Assembly (NCBI GenBank): GCA_025403435.1
Contig: CM046341.1
Coordinates: forward strand, 1,330,802-1,394,801
Source of the DNA: Artocarpus heterophyllus
Taxonomy: Eukaryota > Streptophyta > Magnoliopsida > Rosales > Moraceae
Direction: 5' to 3'
DNA length: 64,000 bases
Shown here: in pieces, positions 23,130 to 35,395 of the stretch
Layout: the number at the start of each line of letters is the position of its first letter
Position numbering within the stretch: position 1 is the stretch's first letter
Notes under the pieces: generated by a model
Seen by the model: only the letters and a program-made list of their open reading frames with translations
What the model was told of the DNA's origin: nothing
Databases searched by the model: none
Made by a program: the position numbers and the translations under genes

Positions 23130-25268
23130 CTTCGCTAGATCATGATCATCATGAAGCTCATGATCTTGTGTGTATTTGTGAAGAAATTATGGCACTATTA
23201 CATAGACATAAAATTGAATGGTCGTTATTCAATCTATAGATTTATATATATATGTATAGGACATGAATTGTTTATATTAAGTATCAACTTAGTTGAGATG
23301 TATTATGTTTCTCTGTTACTTTTTTCATGGGACTTTTATTCATGCTTAAATATAAAATTTGGGCGAAAAATCTTAAACCTGAATAGATGTTTAAGATTAT
23401 TTTACAGAAAAAGGAATCCTCCTTCAGAAAATCCTATTTGATTTTTTTCTAAAGAACCCGAGCGATAGACTGATCATTTTAGCTTTCAAGCATTTTCATA
23501 ATTGACCACATTAATTGAGATTGCAATTCTTGCTGTCTCTTATAATTATTTCTCTTCAAACTGGGAAAGCCTTTCCAACCTATACGCAGATAGACATGTT
23601 GCAAGGCAGTCGTTGCATCTTTATAACTTAATTGTGATGAATTTGCAAGTTGGTGTCAAATCAGGATCTACTAGTCTGATCTGATGTTAATATATATTTA
23701 TATATAGAGAGAGAGAGGGGATGAGAAAGATCTCATAAGTGGGTATTTATAGTTTTATTTTTATTTTTTCCTGGTGCTTACTAAGAAAAATAATGAGAAA
23801 TTAACTTTGATGATCCCACATGATTATGAAAGTAATCAAGAAAAAAAATCCCAACCTTAGACATCCCAAACTTTTAAGACGCACCCAAAAAAACAAAAAA
23901 CAAATAAAAAGGTTTTAGACGTCCTCTTTGAATTTTTTGCATGCGTAACTAGAAAAGATTTAAATTAATTCTCATCCCATGACTCCATTGCAAAGTAATC
24001 AATGTGTCATCATTGATAAACATAAAAACTAAAATGGAGGAAATAAATATTAATTACAGGAGAAAAATTAATGGGGGAAGTAATATTCATCAATATTCAC
24101 CAATGCTAAGCATGAGAAGAATTGAACTATGCCTTCTTGGCCATGGGGAACTATATATCCAGATAATAATAATAATAATAATATTGTTACTGCTAGTATT
24201 GATTTGTCACTGTAACCTAAAAAAAAATATCGATATTTATCACTAGATGCTTGCTTGGTCATCCATACGTATAATGGTTTTTGCAGATTAATAGATGAAA
24301 AAGTCGAACTTATAGTGCAGGTAAATATTTCTTCTTTAATTACGAATACCTAACCTCACATGGACCTGATTCTGATGATATTAGCTAGCTAGTACTATTG
24401 AGCAATACAAAACTTAAAGATAATTCTAATTAGATCTTATCACACACAATAAATAAATAAATATTCCAAGGGATCCGCAAAGTTTTTTTTTTTTTACTTT
24501 GCGTCGACATGTGTAACCTTATATGGACCTTCCTTTGGTGCAGTCCATACATAAAATATGCGCCTAGCTTCCAATAAAACTTAAGGTCTACTGTCCGTTT
24601 GGAAATGCCAGTTCAATTGAACTCATACTAGTTCAAATCAGTTTTTGTTATAATATTTTTTGTTTATAAAATTTAAATTTATAGTGTTTTTAGTTTAAAC
24701 CAATAATTTAAACCGGCTATTAACTCTCAAACATAGGGACCAAAATATTTGGCAAATCTACGCTTTAGCTTTAATTATTTGATTCACATAATGATGTCCA
24801 TGCAACCATACCTTTATTCTAAATCTAATTCTTTAGCAAAGTAGACACTTGAAAAAGCAAGCTTAGCAATTTCCTTATTAGATTAGTTAATACTCTAGTT
24901 TAATTCTGGAATTTAATTTCATAAAATTTAATTATTTTTTCTTGGAGCTCGTGTACTATTCTTTTAATCTCTAATTAGCAAGCAAACGCGTCTTTATTGT
25001 TAAAAGCTAGATGTAGGGAGGAAGGGAGGGAGATCTTCCTTTAAAAAAATAAAATAAAATAAAAAATGATGCTCCATTTACTTGTCAAAACAGTAGTAAC
25101 CTTAATAAAAGCTCTCAAACACTTATAATGAGATCATACAAATATCGTTGCAATTCCAGTCCAACTCAAATATACAACTTGCCACAACAGTTTCTCTTAA
25201 GTTCTTCAAAGGTCACAATTTCCGAAACTCCGTTAGAGAACAAAGCAACTAAAGACTAAAGAGCATCA
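23130..25268. other. Intergenic DNA between cluster A and MED8
   Basis: AT-rich, with no gene recognised. Bases 24,160-24,300 resemble the unit upstream regions at 1,360 and 11,330 (an AAT-repeat followed by 'ttgttactgctagtattg'), suggesting a further truncated cluster A unit. Bases 24,593-24,735 look like a fragment of a MITE. Bases 25,080-25,268 are probably the 3' UTR of MED8. Confidence 0.5.
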
Positions 25269-28200
25269 TTATTGTTGATTTTGCTGTCTCTGCTGGGCAA
25301 AATTGGGATGACCCTGTGGATTGCCCTGGAGAGCTGCCATACCAGACTGAAGAGTCTGAGCATTTGGGGCCATGTTGCCGAATGCGCCTTGTGTGCCATG
25401 TTGCTGTTGCGGCTGCTGCTGCATGGGCATCATGCCTCCGGGATTTCCTCCCATGTTAAACACTGCAAGGAAACGCCAAAATCACATTCTTTTCACTTGG
25501 GTACATATGAGGATGAGGCAAGCACAGGGCTAATCTAATTGCAATATTATTTCTGTTCAATGGGACACAAGGGAAAATAGGAAGCCATCTCGTACTTTGA
25601 TCACTCAACATCTGGGAAGCATGGGTTCTCTGGGGATTGTTACCGGGCAATCCATACTGTTGTAGCAAACAAAGAAAACACAATTAGAAAATTAATAACA
25701 ACAACAATAAAACGATATCACACTCATATACAGAGATCCACTTTAAACGATGAAGCTCATCTTTCCCCAGTCCAACTACTTTTACTTGAGTCCAAGTTCT
25801 ATACAAACTCCTTGAGAATTTTTGACTCCTCCATAAAGGCGGACAGCTCGGTCATTTAAAGGATGCACTCATCCTCAAAATCTGAGTTTCTGTCCCGTAA
25901 CCCACAGGTCTAGAAACTAACAAATTACATGCATAAGAAATCTTGGTTTTACCCCGGCAAATGCTCTAAGTATGTGAAACCACCAATTACTAAGGGCAAG
26001 CAGAATTCAAGCGTGTTTCAGTTTTTGCACTGGGGTGTTACACAACGCCCCTTTACCCAATCCCCATTTCCCAATAGATTTGCAAAGCAAGACATATTTG
26101 ATACAAACCTGTGATATCCGTGGCAGAAGTGATGGTGATGGCATTGTAGCTGACATGTTTGGAATCTGAAGAAGAACAAAGTAAAGAGAATAACATTTCA
26201 CATTTGTCCAATAAAGGACAAACAAGGATGTCATAGTTCAATAAGCAGGATACTAGAACACTAGGCAGGCAACATTAATGTTCTTAAGCTAATACAAAGG
26301 ACAATAAGAATTGGAGATAGTCATCAAAAAGGCAAAACATAACGGTATAAACTAAATAAGAAACGAAAGAAAATTATTGACGAAATGATTGGGCTAGAAA
26401 TCTTCTGACTCCATGGAATGGAGAGAAGACAACAAAGTCACAAAATAAGAGGTTGACAAAATCTTCTCACACAGATATAAAAACGAATAACAGACATTAG
26501 GAATTAGTGTGCTATAAAAGGAATCAGCGTGGAAACAACCAAAATCCAAAACCAGAAAAGATAATGCGGTGCTTCATACAATTTCACAAATAGAATGGAA
26601 ATCAGAAATAAAATCAAATAAAGGAAGCAACAATGTAATTATTTGGAGAGAGAAACAACAAAGGAAACGTAAATCAGACGGACCATTTGAGGATTTGTTG
26701 TCGTCTGAGCAGCATTAAACAATGCACTATTAGCAGCACTAGAAAACTGGCTCAAATGACGATTTAGTTGAGTTCCCTGATTGAGTTGACTTTGACCAAT
26801 TCCATGTTGGACATGTCCTGATGGCAGCTGCCTACCCTGAAATTGCTGGTGTCCCATTGGCTGAGAAAATTGCATCTGATGTTGCCCATGTAACTATAGG
26901 AAGAAAAACATATTTATAAAAGCAGTAGGAAAGAGTTGTGTTAAGAAAGTAAAAAATAGAAAATAAACAATAAAAATAATAATAATAATAATGATGATAA
27001 TGATAATGTAATGGGTCATCTTATGTTCTTAGACCCTTCAAACTTCAATCCTCTATTGAGAATTTCCATAATTCTCAAGTTAATTCTAACAGTAGAAACA
27101 ATTTCGGGCGCTGTTATATTTTGGAAAAATTTTGAAATCACTCATTACATGACAGAACAAATAAATAAACTGCAATATACCGATTGAAACTTTTGTTGGG
27201 CAGCATGGCCTTGTAAATCATGAAGTTGGGGTAGCTGATTCTGCAAAACGTATGTTTAGCACAAGTCACATTATTATCATGACTGGCCACAAAACTGATC
27301 TAGCAATTGAATAAAACATAAATCTATTTGCGCTGCTGTTCTACACGTCAAAAGAGATCAGATGTTATTAAACTTTTATGAGTGGAAGAGGTCAAAGACG
27401 ACATATTAGAAAATAAACAACTTGAGGCTTGAGCTTGAGCACAGAATCACAAAATTCCTAGAATGGATACTGTCACGTGTGATAAGAAGCAAACGGCATG
27501 CATTTCCTTAGTGAAATTCTATACATCTTGGTATCAACTAAAGAATGCAATCACTGCAAGGTTACCCCAGGAACGAAAAACTAAATTTTCATTTGTCAAC
27601 AAGATCTTGCCTGTCCTAGTCCTTGCATTGCAGATTGCCTGAACTGTTGTTGTTGAGTGAGAAGTTGCTGCTGATGCTGAGGTAATTGCATCAATTTCGG
27701 TCTCTGCTGCTGCTGTTGCTGTTGCTGATGTTGCTGCTGCTGCTGCTGCTGTTGCTGGCTTTGTTGCTGTGGAGAAGGTGTGTTCATCATGGTTGTGCTA
27801 GACCTAGGTGAATTCGCATATGGAAGGGGAGACGTTGTTGCGTTATCAAAAGTAGCAGTATTAGCAGCCCCAGGAGATGCAGCTGATCTACCAAGAAGTT
27901 GTGATCCAGAAGCCTATTTGACATAGTCGACCAAAATAAAAAAGAAGCTGTTAAAAATAATGCTACACTAAATAACTATTGCTTCAAAATTTGATAAAAA
28001 CAAATCAAGTAAAAAGAAAAAATAAAAAAATAAATAAATCCAAACATTGATACTTTCAGAAGGGAGTCGATAACCTGTAACACAGGGTTTTGACCTGTCA
28101 AGTTATTTGATAACATTGGGTTATTCTTTAGATACATACCTGCAAGAAATTCTCTTTAAGTTACTCAACAATATACACACACACACACAAAAGTGAATAA

Positions 28201-30045
28201 GCTCAATAAATCAAACTAGTGAATGATTAGTACCAGATGCTTCGGAGAAAGTTTGCATTCCATCACTTGTAGTAAGCACATCTACAAGATGCATGGGAAG
28301 TGCAGGCGTTACCTGCCTCTGGTCTACAGGCAATCGTAGTCCTGCATGCATGAGCAAGTCAATATAAATTATTTGATATATAAGCATGCTCACTTGGAAT
28401 CAATTCAAAGTTGTTAAGGGGCAACGCAATTATCCTTAGGGAAACATCATACTAGAAAGTGACGAATGAACAAAGAAAGTTAAAGTGATGTAGATAAAAC
28501 AGAGCAAGTTATATATTGTTAGACGCAATTCTTCTACAGAGGCGATGGAGTTTGTCCATAACCAACAACTTTACAAATTATGTCATTAGATACAGAAACA
28601 AAAAAAAAAAAAATGATTCACAAGAACTTTATAACAAATATGCAAATGAATAAATATAGAGTTGAATACACGGAAGCAGAAGCATAGAAGTATGATAAAG
28701 AAAGGAAAAAGGGTAGAGTGTCATTTTATTACTATACCTTCACCATAATTTACAGCAGCTCGGAGTAGATTTTCTTGCTCTTGAATTTTTGCAGCTTGAC
28801 CCTTGTCCAGAGTCGGAACAATAGGCGGCCCTTGACGAGTTCCAAAACCATAGGCTTTACGAGTGTCGGCTAAAACTTTATCGGCACTCTCACAAGCTGC
28901 TCCAATCATATCAATCCGTACCTGCAAAGATAAGTATACTTGAATTTAATAAAATAATGATACATGGATGGAAAATAGAGAACCGAATACTCAACAAATT
29001 TCAGATCACCTTCAACTTCTCGATCTGTGTGGCTACCGGTAAGTACTGCATCCCAAGAAGCAACTGCTGCTTCTTGGAGTTATCATCAGTTTCCATCTCC
29101 GGCAACAGCTTCGACGAAAGCATAACCGGGAGTACTATAACAACATTGATAAATTCTATCACTTCGAAAGTCTGATAGCTAAAAGTCAATAGCTTATTGA
29201 AACCTATTCATCCCATTCTACATTGAAATTTGAAGCTAGCTATAGAGTTAAAAAAAAAATCACTTTCCATTATCTTCACAAGATTAGCAAAATATGTGAA
29301 TATATATTTTACCTGTTTGTTTCATAAGTTCAAATTAAAACCTTTTTGCTGCAGTGTTTTCTTTCACAAATCTATGTTCAAACTTTCTATTCGAACCTAT
29401 GAACCAAAATGGCCAATACAATTTTAGAGACCATGGAACAAAAAATTCATGTTTCATACTATTACTACCCAATTTTCCTAGACAGCATTACACTTTCCCA
29501 AAGAAAAATTATTAAAACGAACAAAAGGTTCATACTTGTAGAATTTTCGGCATTGACATTCTTGGGATGAACCACAAAAGCCTTGGAAACCTTCCTAATT
29601 TCGTCAACAATGTTGAAAAGCTCCATATTCACCATCGAATACTGTCCCAAAATATCTTGCCTAACATCAATTAGGCACAATTCAAGCAAAAGCACAAAAA
29701 TTAAACTGAAATTTGGCATAAAACCAATTGAAATCAAACTCAATTAAAAAAATTCGAAAGTTTCGAAATTGAAAACAGAATTGGAGAGAGAGAGAGAGAG
29801 AGAGACCATTTGGGGGTGGTGTTGGTGCGAGCAAAGACGTCCAAGTCTTCGAGAATGCGAGAGATGGCTTTGTGGAGACTCAAAGCTCGAGTCTTTACCG
29901 ATTCCAGGTTGAGCTGTTGTACTAAGGCGTCGTTTAGCTTCTCCACCACGATTTGTTGTTGTTGCTGCTGCTGCTGCTGCTGTTGTTGTTGTTGTTGGGG
30001 CTGCTGAGCTGGGTTCGGTAGCACCAGTCCTTCCATGGCCGCCAT
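25269..30045 (-). CDS. MED8: Mediator of RNA polymerase II transcription subunit 8
   Basis: MED8 is a head-module subunit of the nuclear Mediator complex, linking transcription factors to RNA polymerase II; in Arabidopsis it affects flowering and jasmonate-dependent defence. Coding exons by splice sites and phase: 30045-29807, 29660-29536, 29134-29010, 28921-28738, 28341-28234, 28139-28075, 27913-27611, 27240-27181, 26893-26684, 26165-26109, 25656-25596, 25462-25269. They total 1,731 nt, 576 residues. Recognisable blocks are SRILEDLDVFARTNTTPKW, QDILGQYSMVNMELFNIVDE, LPVMLSSKLLPEMETDD, RKAYGFGTRQGP and KGQAAKIQEQENLLRAAVN. The C-terminal half is Gln/Met/Pro-rich, with polyQ in exons 1 and 7. 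Intron 7 uses a GC donor (CAG|GCAAG at 27,611/27,610). Two start ATGs, 30,045 and 30,036, are in frame; I use the first, and an upstream in-frame ATG at 30,075 is less like the family. Confidence 0.93.
29944..30000 (-). repeat. Coding CAG/CAA repeat (polyQ) in MED8 exon 1
   Basis: An uninterrupted glutamine tract near residues 16-31 encoded by mixed CAA and CAG codons, next to the N-terminus. A second tract lies in exon 7 at about 27,700-27,775. Such tracts are length-variable in plant Mediator subunits. Confidence 0.75.
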
Positions 30046-30250
30046 GGTTCGAGACAATTCCGGCTCGGCCCCCAATTAATCCCCAAATCACGACGGTGGA
30101 AGGATTGCGGCTGCGCTGGGATCAAGAAGGAGAAGAGGCAATCGCCGAGACGGCCGACGGAGTCAGGTGGACGGCGTCGGAGGTGGCCGGCGTGGTGGTT
30201 CTCCGCGTCAGGTGGACGGGCTCTGCTGTGGAGCTTGGGTTGCTGCGTTT
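30046..30250 (-). promoter_or_regulatory. MED8 5' UTR and promoter-proximal region
   Basis: GC-rich compared with its surroundings, as expected of a housekeeping leader. It is the gene-side edge of the tandem duplication that follows: the phrase 'gctctgctgtggagc' at 30,220 recurs at 31,593. Confidence 0.5.
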
Positions 30251-31587
30251 TGAGAGACTGTATTAAACATTTTCATCATTAACGGTTCTGCCTCTCTATT
30301 TTACCCCCTAAGCTTTAAAAGTTCTCATCTTGCTATCTTAAATTTTGGTGTGTTTATTTTTTGTCAAACCAGACGAAAAAATAACCAGTGCACGCGATTA
30401 CGAGAGTAAATGCGTGATTAAATTTGGGTTTTTTTATACTTATACCATCTAAACTTTTAAGGTCGTTATTATTTTTGTCCTATAAACTTTTAAACGATCA
30501 CACATTACTATATTTTGCATGCCTAGTTTGATGCATTTGATACTCATTCAAAGTTTAGTCGACATTTTTTTCACCGATATTTTCATGAAAATTTTTGTAT
30601 TTTGAAAGTATTAATGTATTAAAAAAAGTTGTAATATCTTTTGTATTTTGAAATTTTTGTGAAATATTCGTCATTATCAATATTTTTACAAAAATGTAAT
30701 TCTCATAAAAGTATAGTGTTACATAGTAAAATACGGTAAAAATTTTGTAAAAATGTCTATGAAATATATATATTAAAAAAAGTACTTTATGTTTATTTTT
30801 CATAAATTACTTTTGAATCTTCTTGCTTCGTCTTTTTAAGTTATTCTTCGAATATAGTCTTTTAAAATTGTATAAGAAACTACTCAAATTTCATATCTTT
30901 GTAGTAGTTAAACCAAGAAGCTATTTCAATTTGCAAAATAACTTCAATTTTACTATTTTATGTCAATTGCACCTATATTGATGTTTAAATAAAATCTAAC
31001 TACCGAATTATCATGGATATCGACACTTTTATTTTTCGTTATAGCACACTATGAAATTGAGATTACGGTGTGATTTTGTCTGCTTTGTGAAATTGAAAAT
31101 TGGACAAGTGGCAACGGTATTATTGAATAAAATGGGAGAAATTCAAAGTTTGAAGTAGCAAGGAAAGAATTTTTAAAAGTTCAAGAAGTAAAATAAAAAC
31201 AACCTTAAAATTTAGGAGGCAAAGTTGGGGCATAAAGTTTGGAGGGCATAGGTGCAAAAAAAAAAAAAAAAACCCAAAATTCAATTATGCTTTTACTCTC
31301 ATAAGACCCTCCATATGAGCACGCGTTATTTTTCAATCTAATTTTGATGAAAAATGAAATAGAAAAGGCAAAGTGGGTGAAACTTAAAGTTAAAGTAATA
31401 AAATGAGAATTTTAAAGTTCGCAAATAGAAAAATAAAAAACTATCAACTGATTATATAAATAATATATGTGAGTGTTTATGTAGGGACCTTTTCACAATA
31501 TCATAAACACTCACTACAACAAAAGAAGGAAATGAAGTCACCCCTTTTACGTCGGCTAGTGCGTTTGACCAATGTGGAACTTAAGTG
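30206..31587. repeat. Tandem duplication, copy 1 (MED8-proximal)
   Basis: Collinear with 31,588-32,960. Shared phrases include 'gtattaaacattttcat', 'tttgtcaaaccagacgaaaa', 'agtttaggaggcaaagt' and 'cactacaacaaaagaagg', in the same order and spacing with scattered small indels. No coding potential seen. It covers the upstream flank of MED8. Confidence 0.85.
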
Positions 31588-32960
31588 GACAGAGCTCTGC
31601 TATGGAGCAGGTAGGTTGCTGGGTTTTAAGAGATTGTATTAAACATTTTCATTATTTAACTTATGCCTCTTTTTTACCCTTGAATTTGAAAGTTCTTGTC
31701 TTACTATCTTAAATTTTGATCTTTTCCCACTTTACCTCTTCAGTTATTTTTTGTCAAACCAGACGAAAAAATGACAAGTGCACTCATGCGTACATTTTAC
31801 GAGAATAAAACCATCACTAAATTTGGGTTATTCGCACTTATGCCACCCAAACTTTAAGACGGCCATCACTTTACTCTTTAAACTTTTAAAAGATCACACC
31901 TTACTATATTTTGCATGTCTACTTCCATACGATTGATACTCATTCAAAGTTTAATCAACATTTTTCATTGATATTTTGACAAAAATTTCGTATTTTGAAA
32001 GTATTAATATATTGAAAAAAATTGTAGTATCTTTTCCATTTTGAAATTTTTGTAAAAATATCCGTAATTATCAATATTTTTGCAAAAACATAATTTTCGT
32101 GAAAAGTATAGTTTTATAAAGTAAAATATAGTAAAAATTTTGTAAAAATGTCTACAAAATGTATAAAAAGTACTTTATATTTATTTTTTATAATTTACTT
32201 TTGAATCTACTAAAATTCATCTTTTTTAAGTTATTTTTTGAATATAGTCTTTCAAAATTGTATAAAAAACTACTCAAATTTCATGTCTTTGTATTAGTTA
32301 AACCAAGAAACTATTTCAATCTTCAAAATAACTTTGATTTCCTTATTTGATGTCAATTTTCATTGATATTGATGTTTTCATAAAATCTAACCACTGAACT
32401 GTCATGGATGTGGCACTTTTATTTTTGGTTATAGCACACAATGAAATTGAAATTACGATTCGATTTTATTTTGTTTGTAAAATTGAAAATTGGACGAGTG
32501 GCAACGATACTATTGAATAAAATGGGAGAAAATCAAAGTTTGAAGTAGTAAGGAAGGAATTTTTAAAAGTTTAAGGAACAAAATGAAAACAACCTCAAAG
32601 TTTAGGAGGCAAAGTGAGAGCAACCACAAAGTTTTGGAGGGCATAGGTGCTAAAAACCTAAAATTCAATTACAATTTTACTCATAAAACCCTCCAGGTGA
32701 GCACGTGTTATATTGGATCCGATTTTGATGAAAAAGAAATAAAAAGGACAAAGTGAGAAAAAGTCAAAGTTGGGGTAGTAAAATGAGAATTTATTGATGT
32801 TCAAAGGGCAATGAAAAAGTGTCAACTAATTATATAAATAATATATGTCAGTGTTTGTGCGAGGACTTTTTTGAGGATCATAAACTCTCACTACAACAAA
32901 AGAAGGAAATAGAGTCGCCTCTTTCACGTCGGTTAGTGCGTTTGATTGATGTGAAATATA
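31588..32960. repeat. Tandem duplication, copy 2 (distal)
   Basis: Second copy of the 1.37-kb unit, head-to-tail with the first. It retains the 'gctctgctatggagc' leader-like start, so it contains a copy of the MED8 promoter edge without the gene. Both copies end in a CACTACAACAAAAGAAGG sequence resembling a CACTA terminus. Confidence 0.85.
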
Positions 32961-34660
32961 TTTAGCATTGGTTGCGAGAGAAGTGACATAAAAGGCAACC
33001 ACAAAGAGGTTTTGATGTCAATTGAAAGACGTTATGTAAAACTGGAAATTTAGCTATCTAGACTAATATTGTTACATCTCTCTAATATTATGTTAAGTAT
33101 ATATTATATTACGTTTCTCATTTTTACATGGTTTTATCTTGATATAAGTTATATATGTATATTTATATTTGTAATGTATATATATGTTTGCTTAGTTTGA
33201 ACTAATATCCATCTATCAGAGGGTCCACTATTTAAAAGATCCTCACCAATATGGATAATCCAATGTTCCCATGAACCGCAGCTGAGCAGAAAAACTAGAC
33301 CATGAATCACAATAGAAATCGAATGAGAAAGAGCTTATAATAACCAACAACATGATTACGTACCTTAAAGAAAAATGTGGGAAGCCCGAAAAGTATTTTT
33401 CAGATACCAAATAGCATGATCCTAACGAGCAAGAACGTGTCAAAAACTCTACGATTCTTAATAATCAACAACTCTAATACGTGCTTGAGTCGTAATCAAA
33501 CCATAAAGAGCCCCAAAATGACTAACATGCTTTACACAAATTAAGGTTTGAATTGATTAATGCTACCAAAAGAATACTTGTAAAAAAATGTCATGTCACA
33601 TCATCACATTATATTTAAAATCATCAAATATGCTCTCAAGGTACCAGCCAATATTGGCATCCGCCATGGTCACCGACTAATATGATATTTGTTGCAGCCA
33701 CCGGCCAGTATCTAATATCTGCCGTAGTTACCCAACGGTATTCGACATTCATTGCTATTACCGGCCTATAACTGCCAAGACTGGCAGAAAATCACAAAAA
33801 TACACACAAAAAGAATTCCCAAAACCACAAACAATAATCAAATTTAACCTGAAAAAATAATCCGATCAAAAAATGAGAAAAAAATAAATACTTTTTGAGA
33901 ATTCATCCACCGCCCGCCCTTCAAGCACCGCCCAGATTTCGTAGGCGCTCCACGTCCACCTACGTCTTCAGCGCCGCTGCCGAGCTTCCCATCGTCACCT
34001 TGGCACTCCACACAGCCTTACAGCCGTTGGCCATCGTGAACCTACATGTCGCTCGCCTCACCCCCGTGGAAGCAATCAATAGCTGGAACCAACCAAATCT
34101 AGACCAAGGTTTAACGGAAAAAGCAGCGATGGAAGGTCACTACAGAACCTCGAGCTCGCAAGGTCACAAACAATGTCAACACATTGCGAGGGTCGTGTGT
34201 GACGGATTCCAATAAGCAACGTCGCGAGTTTATCGAGTTTTGCGATGGAGGGTCCCTATCGCAACCCATGGTAGGTGGCAGAGGAGATGTTCATGACAGA
34301 GTTGTCGCAACTCACAATGGTCGCCAGATTTTAGATTTATGGGTATTTTGGTCAACACACTAAATTTTAATTATGTCATCGGGGCATATTTTCAAATAGT
34401 GTTTGAACATCTGGCATAATCAATGTAATTATAAAATGTGTGGCATGTCGTATAAATTCTTCTTGAATAATCTGAAGAAAGTCGTGAGGTTTGGCAAAAC
34501 AACCATCAATCCAAAAGTTCCTAAATAATTCTACCACATCCTGCAAGATCTGGAGAGCTATTCGTTGTTCCATGTGTATTGACTTTAACCATCATGAAAT
34601 AAGAGTCTCCCGTCGTAGATCTCAATAATCTTTGTAGCAGTACATAATTTTTAATGGTGA
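32961..34660 (-). pseudogene. Upstream part of cluster B unit 1 with fossil exons
   Basis: Bases 33,360-33,520 and 34,430-34,620 are paralogous to 36,300-36,455 and 38,940-39,050. In both copies of the first segment the minus strand shows an exon-like stretch ending in a donor (AAG|GTACG at 33,360; AAG|GTAAG at 36,302). The second segment reads EQRIALQILQDVVELFRNFW on the minus strand, with a decayed equivalent near 39,000. These look like exons of one protein-coding gene duplicated with the unit and then lost. I do not recognise the protein. A diverged 30-bp minisatellite of about four units lies at 33,659-33,778. The open frame at 33,895-34,215 has no recognisable homology. Confidence 0.4.
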
Positions 34661-35383
34661 AACTAAGTATAATTCCAAAATACGTAGTATTTACAAATGT
34701 ACCGTTTCACCAGTCAATGTTATGAACAAAGAATTGTATTCACTTTTTTCGCATTTACCAATATTCACACTCAGTATTTGTACCCCTAAATTGGAACCAT
34801 GGCAATGATTCTCATTAAATAAATTCAGAACCATTAACAACCAAAATGGTGGAAATTATCAAGCTTAATGATAGTTAAAGGCTTGGTGGTATATATCTTG
34901 CTTGGCAATAATATTCTTCGATTAGTGCCGCCACTAACATTGTGATTATAAATGTGTGTTTCGTCGATTGGTTGCTTGATTAATGCGCTTAAAGATATTT
35001 CCTTATAAATTATTTCTTATTTTCAAAGTACTTATCCTCAACAACAATCATATGATGCACTAATATATTGTATGTTCAACACCACACGCGCGCTAATAAA
35101 AAATAGATCAGTCACGCTAGCAGTGTTCGTCCAAATTACTATATATTGCCAATACCGGAAACTATCTCCATATAATTTCTTATAGGAAAACCGAAGTATT
35201 GGTAATTTCTCCCAATACCTTCTCTATGTTATTGCTTATTCTCTTGCTCATGTTGATCATATATTTTGCATAAACGTGTATATCTCATATCATAGCATAT
35301 ATATACATCTCTGTGTGTGTGTGTGTGTGTGTATATAAATTAACATGTATTAATGCTTAATTCTCTTTTCAGGATATATATAT

Positions 35384-35395
35384 ATGCTTCGATGA
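35384..35395 (+). promoter_or_regulatory. Three-codon upstream ORF overlapping the B1 start
   Basis: ATGCTTCGATGA: Met-Leu-Arg-stop, whose TGA overlaps the main ATG at 35,392 as ATGA. B2 has the equivalent ATGCTTCAATGA at 40,691-40,702 in the same place. The arrangement would favour termination-reinitiation or leaky scanning. Confidence 0.55.

Noticed and set aside
23142..23441. Open frame of 99 codons downstream of A4
   Set aside because: Low-complexity hydrophobic AT-rich translation with no paralog in the other units' 3' flanks.
30206..32960. The two 1.37-kb repeats as LTRs of one element
   Set aside because: They are directly adjacent with no internal region, lack TG…CA ends and a target duplication, and one end merges into the MED8 leader; a tandem duplication explains them better.
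33659..33778. Possible CRISPR-like array
   Set aside because: Repeat units diverge throughout and have no unique spacers; the context is a plant nuclear genome. It is a minisatellite.
33895..34215. Open frame of about 106 codons, GC-rich, plus strand
   Set aside because: No ATG at its conventional start, no recognisable homology, next to a minisatellite and within decayed repeat DNA.
35340..35391. Extending B1 to the upstream in-frame ATG at 35,353
   Set aside because: That ATG lies before the leader-intron acceptor (35,372) conserved in B2, B3 and B5, and would put a spliced-out sequence ahead of a clear signal peptide.
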